Below, one piece after another: positions 7,847 through 16,206 of a DNA stretch of 64,000 bases. The DNA is from Halobacillus_B rhizosphaerae (lineage in GTDB: Bacteria; Bacillota; Bacilli; Bacillales; Halobacillaceae), in the NCBI RefSeq assembly GCF_046719735.1, contig NZ_JAUTWQ010000001.1, forward strand, positions 741,475 through 805,474, read 5' to 3'. The notes under the pieces were generated by a model. The model did no database searches, had not been told where the DNA came from, and was given only the letters and a program-made list of their open reading frames with translations. Positions within the stretch are counted from its first letter, which is position 1. Each line of letters starts with the position of its first letter. The translations under genes and the position numbers were made by a program.

Positions 7847-7882
7847 TAAGTAATAGTTATCTTTTTAATAAGTAATAGTTAT
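7847..7882. promoter_or_regulatory. Direct-repeat operator between citA and citR
   Basis: TAAGTAATAGTTAT occurs exactly at 7847-7860 and 7869-7882, 22 bases apart, or two helical turns. It lies in the divergent promoter region, where a LysR regulator would be expected to bind, and the second copy touches the first bases of the citR leader. Confidence 0.6.
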
Positions 7883-7895
7883 GGGAGGTTTTCTA

Positions 7896-8777
7896 TTGGA
7901 GATTAAATGGCTGAAAACATTTACACTGGCTTCTGATTTGTTAAATTACCGAAAAACAGCTGAACAACTATACATTACCCAGCCAGCTGTCAGTCAGCAC
8001 ATCAGACAGTTGGAAGAAGAATTAAATGAAAAATTGTTCATTAAAAAAGGCCGTGGCCTATTATTGACGGAATTCGGCAGACAGTTCCGAATGGAAGCTG
8101 CTGAGATGATCAATCACTATGAGTCCATGCTTCATAGGGTGAAAAGCTTCCAACAAGGCTATCGCAAAACTCTAAGAATCGGAATGACTCCCCTTCTCAT
8201 TGACAGTGTCTTCCCAAGTATTATTAGGAGGTTCACGGAATATCACCCTGCTTTAGAATTGGCCATCACCGTTGCAGAGTCAGAAGAATTTCAATCCTTA
8301 GTAGAACGAGATGTGCTTGACTTAGCCTTCTCTTGTTTACCATCAAGGAATTCAATTCTCTATTGTGAAGAGTTATTCTCTGATTCAGTTTCCCTCGTAA
8401 CCGCACACGATGGATTGGAATTAGAATCAGCCCCTGCTTTAGACTGGGAGGAACTTTTAAATCAGTCAATAATTTTCACGGACCATCACCCTGGATACTG
8501 GGACACGCTAAAAAGAAACATTCAGGTAAGAACAACTACCCATCGTTTCTTAAAAATCACGCAATCTCATGCTGCTAAGCGATTTATTCTAGAAGGCATG
8601 GGAGTCTCCTTCTTCCCTGCTTTTGCGGTAAGACGAGAGCTTTTAGAAGGACGAATGATTACCGTTGATACACCTTCTCTCTCACTTCCCATTTGTACGA
8701 TTTATACCGTATATAAATACGGTCATTCGTTTGAAACAGAGCTCTTAAATTTTACTAGGCAATTTTTCATGGGTTAG
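7896..8777 (+). CDS. citR: LysR-family regulator, CitR-like
   Basis: The product of 293 residues has a LysR N-terminal helix-turn-helix (NYRKTAEQLYITQPAVSQHIRQLEEEL) and the periplasmic-binding-like effector domain typical of the family. I place the start at TTG 7896, because GGGAGG at 7883-7888 lies seven bases before it; an ATG at 7881 would overlap that ribosome site. It is divergent from citA, and in B. subtilis CitR represses citA. The pair of direct repeats between the genes is the likely operator. Effector is unknown. Confidence 0.82.
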   Translation: MEIKWLKTFTLASDLLNYRKTAEQLYITQPAVSQHIRQLEEELNEKLFIKKGRGLLLTEFGRQFRMEAAEMINHYESMLHRVKSFQQGYRKTLRIGMTPLLIDSVFPSIIRRFTEYHPALELAITVAESEEFQSLVERDVLDLAFSCLPSRNSILYCEELFSDSVSLVTAHDGLELESAPALDWEELLNQSIIFTDHHPGYWDTLKRNIQVRTTTHRFLKITQSHAAKRFILEGMGVSFFPAFAVRRELLEGRMITVDTPSLSLPICTIYTVYKYGHSFETELLNFTRQFFMG

Positions 8778-8800
8778 GGATTGTTTTTTTGTTTTAAAGT

Positions 8801-8887
8801 TCGGAGTTGCTACTAAGTATAAAGAGGAACTATTAAGGTTGAATTTGAAGTGTATGGTTTGTGGTTAAGTCGGAGTTGCTACTAAGT
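8801..8887. repeat. Two 18-bp direct repeats
   Basis: TCGGAGTTGCTACTAAGT occurs exactly at 8801-8818 and 8870-8887, start-to-start 69 bases. The stretch between is A/T-rich and non-coding. It sits in the convergent gap between citR and the glycosyltransferase gene. Confidence 0.65.
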
Positions 8888-8922
8888 TCGAACAATAATA
8901 GTATTGAGTGGCTTTGTGATTA

Positions 8923-8959
8923 CAAAAAAAACGGTCACAGAAAATGTTACTCTGTGACC
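8923..8959 (-). terminator. Terminator of the sqdBX operon
   Basis: GGTCACAGA and TCTGTGACC form a nine-bp stem that includes the last codons of the glycosyltransferase gene and, on the minus strand, runs into nine T residues. Confidence 0.85.
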
Positions 8960-10113
8960 TTTACCTTAGATTTCTTTGAAGGTTCTTCAGATTGGTTCGT
9001 TTGATAAACTTCAATGGTTTCGTAATAATAATCAAGAATTTGCTTGGACGGTTTTTGCCAGCTATGTCTTTCTGCTTCCTTCCGTGCATTTTTACAAAGG
9101 CTGTCATAGAGACGTTCATCTCCCAGCCGGCTGATGGCATCAATCATGCTTTGGGTGTTTTCATTTTCAAATAGCAACCCATTCTTACCATCCTCCACTT
9201 GTTCCATAGTCGGACCGCTTTTGGCAGCGATCACAGGAAGGCCGGAAGCCATAGACTCTAAGATAACTAAGCCAAGCGTCTCTGTAACAGATGGAAAGAT
9301 GAGAGCATCGGAAGAAGAAAAAGCTTGAGCTAATTCCTCTCCTTCCAAGAGCCCCATGAAAACAGTTTTTGTGTCGGCGAAGGTGTGTTCCAAAGACTCT
9401 TTCTCTGGTCCATCTCCTACAATAGCCAATGATATATCATCTCTTTGTTCGAGAAGAGGTTTGATTTTGTGGATTTCTTTTTCAGGAGCAAGTCTTCCGA
9501 CAAATACAAGGAGTTTGTTATCTGGTTCATTCCTGGATAACCGATTTCTCATCTCTTCATTTGTGTGTCTGGGATGATAATGATCGACGGCAACACCACG
9601 GTCCCATACATGAACATTATGAAAATTCTTATCAACGAGCTCACCCTGAATGGCTTTAGATGTGCACAAATTGACATCGGCATAATTGTGCAATTTACGG
9701 AAATACCACCATACTGCTGGTTTTAAAGGATAAAGCTTGTAGTAATCCATGTACTTAGGGATATGGGTGTGATAGGAAGCGATTAACGGATAGCCTAACT
9801 TGCTTGCATAATAGACTCCAGAAACACCAACAATAGCAGGGTTTACTACATGAACGACATCGGGATCATGTTTTAAAAGCAGATCTTTTACCTTTCTCTG
9901 CGGTAACGAAAACTCCTTATACCGATAAAAAGGCAGCGTAGTTGCTTTTACCCCTTCAACAATCGCCCCTTCATATTCTTTTACACCAAGATCAGGAGCA
10001 ATTACAACAACCTCGTGGTTCTGCTTGCGCAAGTATTTAATTGCTTCCTTCAGCCTGGTAACTACACCGTCTATGGATGGTAAGAATGTTTCAGTAATGA
10101 TGGCGATTTTCAA
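8947..10113 (-). CDS. sqdX: GT4 glycosyltransferase, probable sulfoquinovosyl-diacylglycerol synthase
   Basis: The 388-residue protein is a GT-B, family-4 retaining glycosyltransferase: ITETFLPSIDGVVTRL at the N-terminus, SYHTHIPKYMDYY, WDRGVAVDHYHP, a donor-site segment VFVGRLAPEKE, and FPSVTETLGLVILESMASGLPV with the EX7E pattern. These segments closely resemble plant SQD2 and cyanobacterial SqdX. It starts with TTG 10113 after AAGGAG, 13 bases past the sulfoquinovose synthase stop, so the two are co-transcribed. The predicted reaction moves sulfoquinovose from UDP onto diacylglycerol at the membrane. A mannosyl- or glucosyltransferase role is the main alternative; the neighbour decides it. 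Confidence 0.8.
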   Translation of the reverse strand: MKIAIITETFLPSIDGVVTRLKEAIKYLRKQNHEVVVIAPDLGVKEYEGAIVEGVKATTLPFYRYKEFSLPQRKVKDLLLKHDPDVVHVVNPAIVGVSGVYYASKLGYPLIASYHTHIPKYMDYYKLYPLKPAVWWYFRKLHNYADVNLCTSKAIQGELVDKNFHNVHVWDRGVAVDHYHPRHTNEEMRNRLSRNEPDNKLLVFVGRLAPEKEIHKIKPLLEQRDDISLAIVGDGPEKESLEHTFADTKTVFMGLLEGEELAQAFSSSDALIFPSVTETLGLVILESMASGLPVIAAKSGPTMEQVEDGKNGLLFENENTQSMIDAISRLGDERLYDSLCKNARKEAERHSWQKPSKQILDYYYETIEVYQTNQSEEPSKKSKVKVTE

Positions 10114-10126
10114 GGTAGATAACTCC

Positions 10127-11275
10127 TTACTTCCAAGTTATAGATGGTAGTACGTTTTCCTCGATAATGCGATCTTTATACTCCACAACGGTACGTAAAA
10201 TATCACGAATGACGTCATCCGTTAATAAATGAGGTTCTAAACCTAAGTCGCGCAGCTTCGTATTCACAGCATTGTAATAGTGGTCTTCATTTTCTATTCG
10301 AGGATTTTCAATTTTCTTTACTTCCGCTGTTAATCCTTCTTCTTTTGCAACTTGCTGAACTCTTTCTGCTAATTCCTGTACAGAGAACCATTCAGTAAAT
10401 TGGTTAAAGACTCTGAATTCCCCTTTATCAGCAGGGTTTTCAGCAGCAATCTCTACACAGCGTACGGTATCTTCAATATTTAGAAATGCCCGTGTCTGGC
10501 CGCCTGTTCCGTAAACCGTAATATCATGGCCAATCGCTGCCTGATTAATAAAACGGTTCAAAGCTGTACCATATACCCCGTCATAGTCGACACGATTCAT
10601 AAGTGCCGGGTCTAGATTCGTTTCTTCTGTATGGAGACCGTACACAATCCCCTGGTTCAAATCTGTCGCGCGAATGCCCCAGATTTTGCAGGCAAACATA
10701 ATATTATGGCTGTCATGTACTTTAGATAAGTGATAAAAAGAACCGGGCTGCTTAGGATAGGGCAGCAAGTCTTTGCGACCTTTATGTTCTATTTCAATAT
10801 ACCCTTCTTCTATATCAATATTCGGAGTTCCATATTCACCCATTGTCCCTAATTTAATTAAGTGACATTCTGGTGCGAATTCTTTAATAGCGTACAATAC
10901 GTTCAAGTTTCCAATGACATTATTCGATTGAGTATAAACGGCGTGTTCACGATCAATCATTGAATATGGAGCCGAACGCTGTTCAGCAAAATGAACAAAG
11001 GCTTCTGGTTCTGTCTGACGAAATACCTCACTCAGAAAATCATAGTGATTTAAATCGCCGATAAATGTCCGGATTTCTCTGCCTGTAAGCTCTTTCCATT
11101 TGGCCACCCGTTGTTCTAGTGTTTCTATAGGAGTCACAGAGTTAGATTTAAGTTCATCATCAATCTTCCTGCGTGCCAAATTGTCTACAATCGTTACTTC
11201 ATGTCCTTGCTTGGAAAGGTATAATGCAGTTGGCCAACCACAAAAACCATCTCCTCCAGCTACTACTATTCTCAT
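10127..11275 (-). CDS. sqdB: UDP-sulfoquinovose synthase (SQD1/SqdB)
   Basis: The 382-residue protein is an extended SDR of the SQD1 type, which makes UDP-sulfoquinovose from UDP-glucose and sulfite. The N-terminus carries GGDGFCGWPTALYLSKQGHE with the family-specific Cys and Trp, followed by IVDNLARRKID. EQRSAPYSMIDR, KLGTMGEYGTPNIDIEEGY, DLNQGIVYG and YGTGGQTRAFLNIEDT are nearly identical to the plant enzyme as I remember it. Catalytic Thr144, Tyr181 and Lys185 are in place. An AGGAGG site precedes ATG 11275. It heads a two-gene unit with the glycosyltransferase. The family is distinctive, so confidence is high. Confidence 0.93.
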   Translation of the reverse strand: MRIVVAGGDGFCGWPTALYLSKQGHEVTIVDNLARRKIDDELKSNSVTPIETLEQRVAKWKELTGREIRTFIGDLNHYDFLSEVFRQTEPEAFVHFAEQRSAPYSMIDREHAVYTQSNNVIGNLNVLYAIKEFAPECHLIKLGTMGEYGTPNIDIEEGYIEIEHKGRKDLLPYPKQPGSFYHLSKVHDSHNIMFACKIWGIRATDLNQGIVYGLHTEETNLDPALMNRVDYDGVYGTALNRFINQAAIGHDITVYGTGGQTRAFLNIEDTVRCVEIAAENPADKGEFRVFNQFTEWFSVQELAERVQQVAKEEGLTAEVKKIENPRIENEDHYYNAVNTKLRDLGLEPHLLTDDVIRDILRTVVEYKDRIIEENVLPSITWK

Positions 11276-11696
11276 AATAAACCTCCTAGTGACCTATCTG
11301 CTAATTCGTATTCCCATTATAGAATAACATTAATTTATTTAGCATGGTAAACAAAAACCCCTAAATTATGAACTGGAAAACTTCTACAATGGTATTGCCG
11401 GACTTCCGTTTAAGACTTTACCATTAAATAATCCCGGAAACAATATATCCTATGTTAAAGATAAACTTTATCAGAAACCGGAAGATTAATTTCTTGTAAA
11501 TATTTCAACAGATTTCAAGGAAATAATTCCTACTCTTCCCTTAGTTTCCTTCCTTTATACTTACACTCCGTTTCCGCCCAATTTTTCAGACAAAGTAGAC
11601 TCCTTAACGTGAATGAATCATTATTCATTAATGCACTCATTTCAGTTATAATAGAAATAGAACCAGTTTAATAATTTGTTTTAAGGAGGAAGAACA
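11276..11696. other. 421-base intergenic stretch with a possible gene remnant
   Basis: From 11343 to the TAA at 11487-11489 a plus-strand frame without a start codon reads NFYNGIAGLPFKTLPLNNPG and further to KLYQKPED, which looks protein-like. It may be the tail of a lost gene. The right end carries the promoter of the acyl-CoA synthetase gene. Confidence 0.35.
11612..11652 (+). promoter_or_regulatory. Promoter and dyad operator of the acyl-CoA synthetase gene
   Basis: TATAAT (11647-11652) is a consensus -10 element. A perfect dyad, AATGAAT-CATT-ATTCATT (11612-11629), covers the -35 position. Its half-site TGAATGA resembles operators of the B. subtilis FadR fatty-acid regulator, although the spacing is longer. 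Confidence 0.5.
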
Positions 11697-13658
11697 ATGA
11701 GTACATATACTACAGCCTGGGCCCCTACCGACGAACAAAAACAAAAAACGAGACTTTATCAATGGATGAAAAAACATGGCATGGAAGATTATGATCAATT
11801 CTATCAAAAGTCTATACAAGATATTGATTGGTTTTGGGACGAAGCCGTTAAAGAACTAGGAATTGAATGGCAAACCCCCTATGTTGAAACCCTCGATTTA
11901 TCTAATGGAATTCAGTACCCTAAATGGTTTTTAGGCGGAGAAATGAATGTCGTTCATAATGCTCTCGATAAATGGGCAGATGACCCAGTTAAGAAAGATG
12001 CAGCAGCTCTCTTTTGGGAAGGTGATAACGGCGATAAGATTTCCTTTTCTTTTCATGAACTGCAAGAGAAGGTGAATTCTATTGCTAACGGCCTCAGCAA
12101 GCTGGGGGTAACCAAAGGAGACGTTGTGACTCTTTATTTGCCGATGCTGCCTGAAACATTAATGGCCATGTTAGCTATATCTAAAATAGGAGCGATTTTT
12201 TCCCCGGCTTTTTCCGGCTACAAAGCGGACGCGGTCGCTACAAGAATGAATGCTGCCAGTGCAAAAGTCTTAATAACGGCGGATGGTTTCTTTCGAAGAG
12301 GAAAATTGGTCAATATGAAAGAAGAAGCAGATAAAGCAGCTGCACAGTCGCCTTCTCTGGAGCATGTAGTCGTCGTAAACCGCATTTGGGAAGATACTCC
12401 GTTAACCAGTGACCTGGATGTTTCCTGGGCCGAACTGCTGAAAAATGAAACCGTTTACAGCACGTGTACGACGAAAGCGGATGACCCCTTCATGCTGATC
12501 TATACTTCCGGGACCACCGGAAAGCCTAAAGGTGCGGTCCATTCTCATGCAGGATTTCCAATTAAAGCAGCCTTTGATGCCGGTATCTGTATGGATGTAA
12601 CCAAAGAAGATACCTTATTCTGGTATACCGACATGGGCTGGATGATGGGACCGTTCCTCGTATATGGAGGATTATTAAATGGCGCATCCATCGTTATGTT
12701 TGAAGGAACGCCAGATTATCCCGAACCTGATCGTTTATGGGAGCTTGTCGAGCGCTACAAAGTATCTCATTTGGGTATTTCCCCAACCTTAGTCCGGTCG
12801 ATGATGAAGCACGGAGAGAAATGGATCGAAAAGCATGACCTCTCATCACTCAAATTAATAGGTTCAACAGGTGAACCATGGAATCCAGAACCTTGGCGCT
12901 GGCTGTATACCCATGCAGGGAAAGCAAATGTACCGATCTTTAACTATTCTGGCGGCACGGAAATCTCCGGTGGCATTTTAGGAAATGTTCTCGTAAAGCC
13001 TATTCAGCCAGTAACCTTTAATGCAGCTCTTCCGGGTATGGATGTTGGAGTATATGACGAGCATGGTTCTACGCTAACGAATGAGGTTGGTGAACTGGTA
13101 CTAAGAAAACCTTGGGTAGGAATGACTCACGGATTTTATAAAGAAAATGATCGCTATGAAAATACGTATTGGAACCGATTTAAAGACACTTGGGTCCACG
13201 GGGACTGGGTAATTGTCGATGATGAAGGCTATTACACAATTACCGGCCGCTCTGACGATGTGTTGAATGTCGCTGGAAAACGTTTGGGACCTGCTGAAGT
13301 AGAATCCGTCCTCGTCGAGCATAATGCTGTAGTGGAAGCAGGAGTTATTGGCATTCCTCACGATATTAAAGGAGAAGAAGCAGTGGGATTCGTGGTTTTA
13401 AATCCTTCTATTCAAGCCAGTGAAGAATTAATGAACGATCTTAAGTCCCATCTGAATAACAAACTGGGTAAAGCACTGGCTCCTAAGAAAGTCTTTGCGG
13501 TTCATGACCTTCCTAAAACTAGAAATGCAAAGGTGATGCGGAGGGCGATAAAGTCTGCTTATTTAAATAAACCTTCCGGTGACTTGAGCGCTTTGGAGAA
13601 CCCTGGAGCAGTTAAAGAGATACAACAAATCGGCCAATCCGCTTCCACTGAATCATAA
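11697..13658 (+). CDS. AMP-forming acyl-CoA synthetase (AcsA/acetoacetyl-CoA synthetase-like)
   Basis: The 653-residue enzyme belongs to the ANL superfamily and has the acetyl-CoA-synthetase N-terminal extension (DIDWFWDEAVKELGIEW). Core motifs are YTSGTTGKPKGAVHSH (about residue 270), STGEPWNPEPW, YSGGTEISGG, HGDWVIVDDEGYYTITGR and NVAGKRLGPAEVES. Near the C-terminus, KTRNAKVMRR keeps the catalytic lysine that acetylation usually controls, but in an Asn-Ala rather than Ser-Gly context. The GGTEISGG motif replaces the WWQTETGG of true acetate enzymes, so the substrate is probably another short acid such as acetoacetate or propionate. It faces the leucine-degradation operon, whose end product includes acetoacetate. 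Confidence 0.82.
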   Translation: MSTYTTAWAPTDEQKQKTRLYQWMKKHGMEDYDQFYQKSIQDIDWFWDEAVKELGIEWQTPYVETLDLSNGIQYPKWFLGGEMNVVHNALDKWADDPVKKDAAALFWEGDNGDKISFSFHELQEKVNSIANGLSKLGVTKGDVVTLYLPMLPETLMAMLAISKIGAIFSPAFSGYKADAVATRMNAASAKVLITADGFFRRGKLVNMKEEADKAAAQSPSLEHVVVVNRIWEDTPLTSDLDVSWAELLKNETVYSTCTTKADDPFMLIYTSGTTGKPKGAVHSHAGFPIKAAFDAGICMDVTKEDTLFWYTDMGWMMGPFLVYGGLLNGASIVMFEGTPDYPEPDRLWELVERYKVSHLGISPTLVRSMMKHGEKWIEKHDLSSLKLIGSTGEPWNPEPWRWLYTHAGKANVPIFNYSGGTEISGGILGNVLVKPIQPVTFNAALPGMDVGVYDEHGSTLTNEVGELVLRKPWVGMTHGFYKENDRYENTYWNRFKDTWVHGDWVIVDDEGYYTITGRSDDVLNVAGKRLGPAEVESVLVEHNAVVEAGVIGIPHDIKGEEAVGFVVLNPSIQASEELMNDLKSHLNNKLGKALAPKKVFAVHDLPKTRNAKVMRRAIKSAYLNKPSGDLSALENPGAVKEIQQIGQSASTES

Positions 13659-13681
13659 TAAACGTTTTAAAAGCAAAGTAA

Positions 13682-13720
13682 GGCATGCAGAAAACCTCTT
13701 GGTATTCTGCATGCCTTTTA
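13682..13720 (+). terminator. Terminator of the acyl-CoA synthetase gene
   Basis: GGCATGCAGAA and TTCTGCATGCC form an 11-bp perfect stem followed by TTTTAT. Confidence 0.9.
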
Positions 13721-13812
13721 TAATTGTGCCTACAAGTCTCATTTATAAATACGTGAGTGATCTTTACTCGCTAAATTCTGCCTTTATTACCTTTACCACT
13801 ACAAAATTACTT

Positions 13813-13846
13813 AAAAAAACAGGCTGTCATATGTTTCGACAGCCTG
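13813..13846 (-). terminator. Terminator of the yng-type operon
   Basis: CAGGCTGTC and GACAGCCTG form a nine-bp stem. On the minus strand a run of seven T residues follows, downstream of the carboxyltransferase stop at 13879. Confidence 0.9.
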
Positions 13847-13878
13847 ATCACCAGCTGTAAGCTGACAGAACTTCATTA

Positions 13879-15408
13879 TTATACAGGGTTGACTCCATGC
13901 TTTCTTTCAGTAAACTGGACATCTTTGCTTTCATAAGCTTCAAACCGTCGGGAGAGCTCATTACGCAGGCGGTCGGGCTGAACGATGTCATCAATAACCA
14001 TCTCAGACGCGAGACGGTAAATATCAATATTCTCTTTGTACTCTTCATGTTTAGCTTTAATAAAATCGGCACGATCTTCTTCTGGAAGAGCAGCGATTTT
14101 ATTGGCATAAACCGCGTTAACAGCCGCTTCAGGTCCCATCACTGCAATTTGTGCAGATGGAAGCGCTAAACAGGCATCAGGTTCAAACGCAGGACCCGCC
14201 ATAGCGTAGAGACCCGCTCCATAAGCTTTTCGAACGATCACCGATATTTTAGGTACCGTAGCTTCACTCATAGCTGAAAGCATTTTAGCCCCGTGACGAA
14301 TGATACCCGCTCGTTCTACTTTCGTTCCAATCATAAAACCGGGAATGTCTGCTAGGAATAACAACGGAATATTGAACGCATCGCAAAGCTGCATAAATTT
14401 AGCTGCTTTATCTGCAGAATCAGGAAATAGAACCCCGCCTTTTGCTCGCGGCTGGTTCGCAATGATTCCCACAGACCTTCCGTCCAATCTTGCTAAGCCG
14501 GTAATCAGTTCAGGCGCAAATTTCTTTTTAATTTCACAAAATGAGCCGCTGTCTATCAGTCTGTCTATCAATTGGTACATGTCAAAAGGGGCATTCTGAT
14601 TTTCAGGAATAAGCTCTTCTATCGTTTTATCAAATTCACTAGGATCGATGGATTCCTGTCTTTTAGGCAAATGTTTAAAATTTTGGGGGAAATAGCTTAA
14701 ATAGTTTCTCGCAAACGAAATGGCCTCTTTCTCATCTTTCGCCAATACGTCACCGCATCCTGAGACCGAACAGTGCATATTAGCACCGCCCATTTCTTCT
14801 AAGGATACCTTCTCACCGATAACTTTCTCTGCCATACGCGGCGAACCTAAGTACATGGAGGCATTTCCATCAACCATGACTACAATGTCACAAAATGCAG
14901 GTATGTAAGCACCACCCGCCGCTGACGGGCCAAATAATAGACAAATCTGCGGCACTCGTCCAGATAATTTAATTTGATTATGAAAAATCCGCCCTGCTCC
15001 ACGGCGATTTGGAAACATTTCTACTTGATCCGTGATCCGTGCACCCGCTGAGTCTACTAAATAAAGCATGGGTAATTGAAGCTTCATAGCCGTTTCCTGA
15101 ATGCGGATAATTTTTTCTACCGTCCGCGCACCCCAGGAACCAGCCTTAACAGTGGAATCATTCGCCATTACACAAACTTGTTCTCCGTTAATTTTCCCAA
15201 TACCGGTTACGACACCATCCGCAGGAAGACTATCATCCTGGCAATTCGCAAAGAAAGCATCCTCGATTTGAATATCTTCATCAAATAATAATTCTAAGCG
15301 TTCTCTTACAAACATCTTACCCTTTTCGGCATTTTTCCCATGATACTTTTCTGCTCCGCCGGAGGCGATCTTTTGGCTTTTTTCTTCTAATGTTTCATTT
15401 ATTCCCAT
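13879..15408 (-). CDS. yngE: Acyl-CoA carboxylase carboxyltransferase subunit (methylcrotonyl-CoA type)
   Basis: The 509-residue protein is the biotin-dependent carboxyltransferase beta subunit. ERLELLFDEDIQIEDAF, DSAGARITDQVE, FGPSAAGGAYIPAFCD and, in the second crotonase-like half, NQPRAKGGVLFPDSADKAA and DIPGFMIGTKVERAGIIRHGAK are typical of methylcrotonyl- and propionyl-CoA carboxylases. It is the last gene of the operon, 13 bases after the hydratase, and in B. subtilis corresponds to yngE. With the biotin carboxylase and the free biotin carrier it would convert 3-methylcrotonyl-CoA to 3-methylglutaconyl-CoA. Propionyl-CoA as substrate cannot be excluded from sequence alone. Confidence 0.88.
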   Translation of the reverse strand: MGINETLEEKSQKIASGGAEKYHGKNAEKGKMFVRERLELLFDEDIQIEDAFFANCQDDSLPADGVVTGIGKINGEQVCVMANDSTVKAGSWGARTVEKIIRIQETAMKLQLPMLYLVDSAGARITDQVEMFPNRRGAGRIFHNQIKLSGRVPQICLLFGPSAAGGAYIPAFCDIVVMVDGNASMYLGSPRMAEKVIGEKVSLEEMGGANMHCSVSGCGDVLAKDEKEAISFARNYLSYFPQNFKHLPKRQESIDPSEFDKTIEELIPENQNAPFDMYQLIDRLIDSGSFCEIKKKFAPELITGLARLDGRSVGIIANQPRAKGGVLFPDSADKAAKFMQLCDAFNIPLLFLADIPGFMIGTKVERAGIIRHGAKMLSAMSEATVPKISVIVRKAYGAGLYAMAGPAFEPDACLALPSAQIAVMGPEAAVNAVYANKIAALPEEDRADFIKAKHEEYKENIDIYRLASEMVIDDIVQPDRLRNELSRRFEAYESKDVQFTERKHGVNPV

Positions 15409-15421
15409 GGTTTCCCCTCCT

Positions 15422-16204
15422 CTATTTTCCTTTATATACAGGCTTCCGCTTCTCTTTAAACGCTTCTAGTCCTTCCATCCGATCTTCGGTGGGAATGGTT
15501 TGCTGATAGCACAATCTTTCAATCTCAAGGCCGGAAGAAAGGGAAGTATTGAATCCTTCCTGAATGGCTTTTTTAGCTTGTCTCAATGCAATCGGCGCGT
15601 TTTGGGCAATGAGTTTGCAAAGTTCTTCAGCGGATGCCATCAAATCGGTTAATGGAGCGATTTCTTCTACAAGTCCGATCTCCCGGGCTTTTTCCGCTGT
15701 AATTGGTTTTGCCGTAAAGATCATTTTCTTCGCTTGTCCCAATCCTACCAGTCTCGTCAGCCGTTGAGTGCCGCCGGCTCCAGGGATGATCGCTAATGAA
15801 GTTTCAGTCAGGCCGACTTTTGTATTACTGTTCATCACACGAAGATCACAAGCAAGCGCCAGCTCCAGTCCTCCTCCAAAAGCTACACCGTTAATGACAG
15901 CAATCGTAGGGACTGGAAGTTCTTCCACTAAACGGATCGTATCACCAATTTTCTCAACGGTTTCCACAACTTGCTCATTGGTCATTCCTTTTCTTTCTTT
16001 TAAATCGGCCCCTGCACAAAAAGCTTTTTCTCCGCTCCCTGTAATCATTACGGCTCTTAATTGAGTTTGTTTCTTTAATTGCTGTAAAGACTCGGTTAAG
16101 GCATCGAGCAAAGCAGAAGAAAGTGCGTTCGCGGCTTCTTTACGATTCAGTGTCAGCAATACAACGTGTTCCTCTATTACCTCCACTGTAACAAGATCAT
16201 TCAC
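15422..16204 (-). CDS. yngF: Enoyl-CoA hydratase/isomerase, probable methylglutaconyl-CoA hydratase
   Basis: The 260-residue crotonase-fold protein has NRKEAANALS near the N-terminus, AFCAGADLKERKGM for the CoA-binding oxyanion loop, and GGGLELALACDLRV plus LAIIPGAGGTQRLTRLVG, with Glu residues in the hydratase positions. It overlaps closely with its neighbours (two bases after HMG-CoA lyase), so it is translated from the operon mRNA. Position between the lyase and the carboxyltransferase, as in B. subtilis yngF, indicates hydration of 3-methylglutaconyl-CoA to HMG-CoA. Confidence 0.87.
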   Translation of the reverse strand: MNDLVTVEVIEEHVVLLTLNRKEAANALSSALLDALTESLQQLKKQTQLRAVMITGSGEKAFCAGADLKERKGMTNEQVVETVEKIGDTIRLVEELPVPTIAVINGVAFGGGLELALACDLRVMNSNTKVGLTETSLAIIPGAGGTQRLTRLVGLGQAKKMIFTAKPITAEKAREIGLVEEIAPLTDLMASAEELCKLIAQNAPIALRQAKKAIQEGFNTSLSSGLEIERLCYQQTIPTEDRMEGLEAFKEKRKPVYKGK

Positions 16205-16206
16205 TA

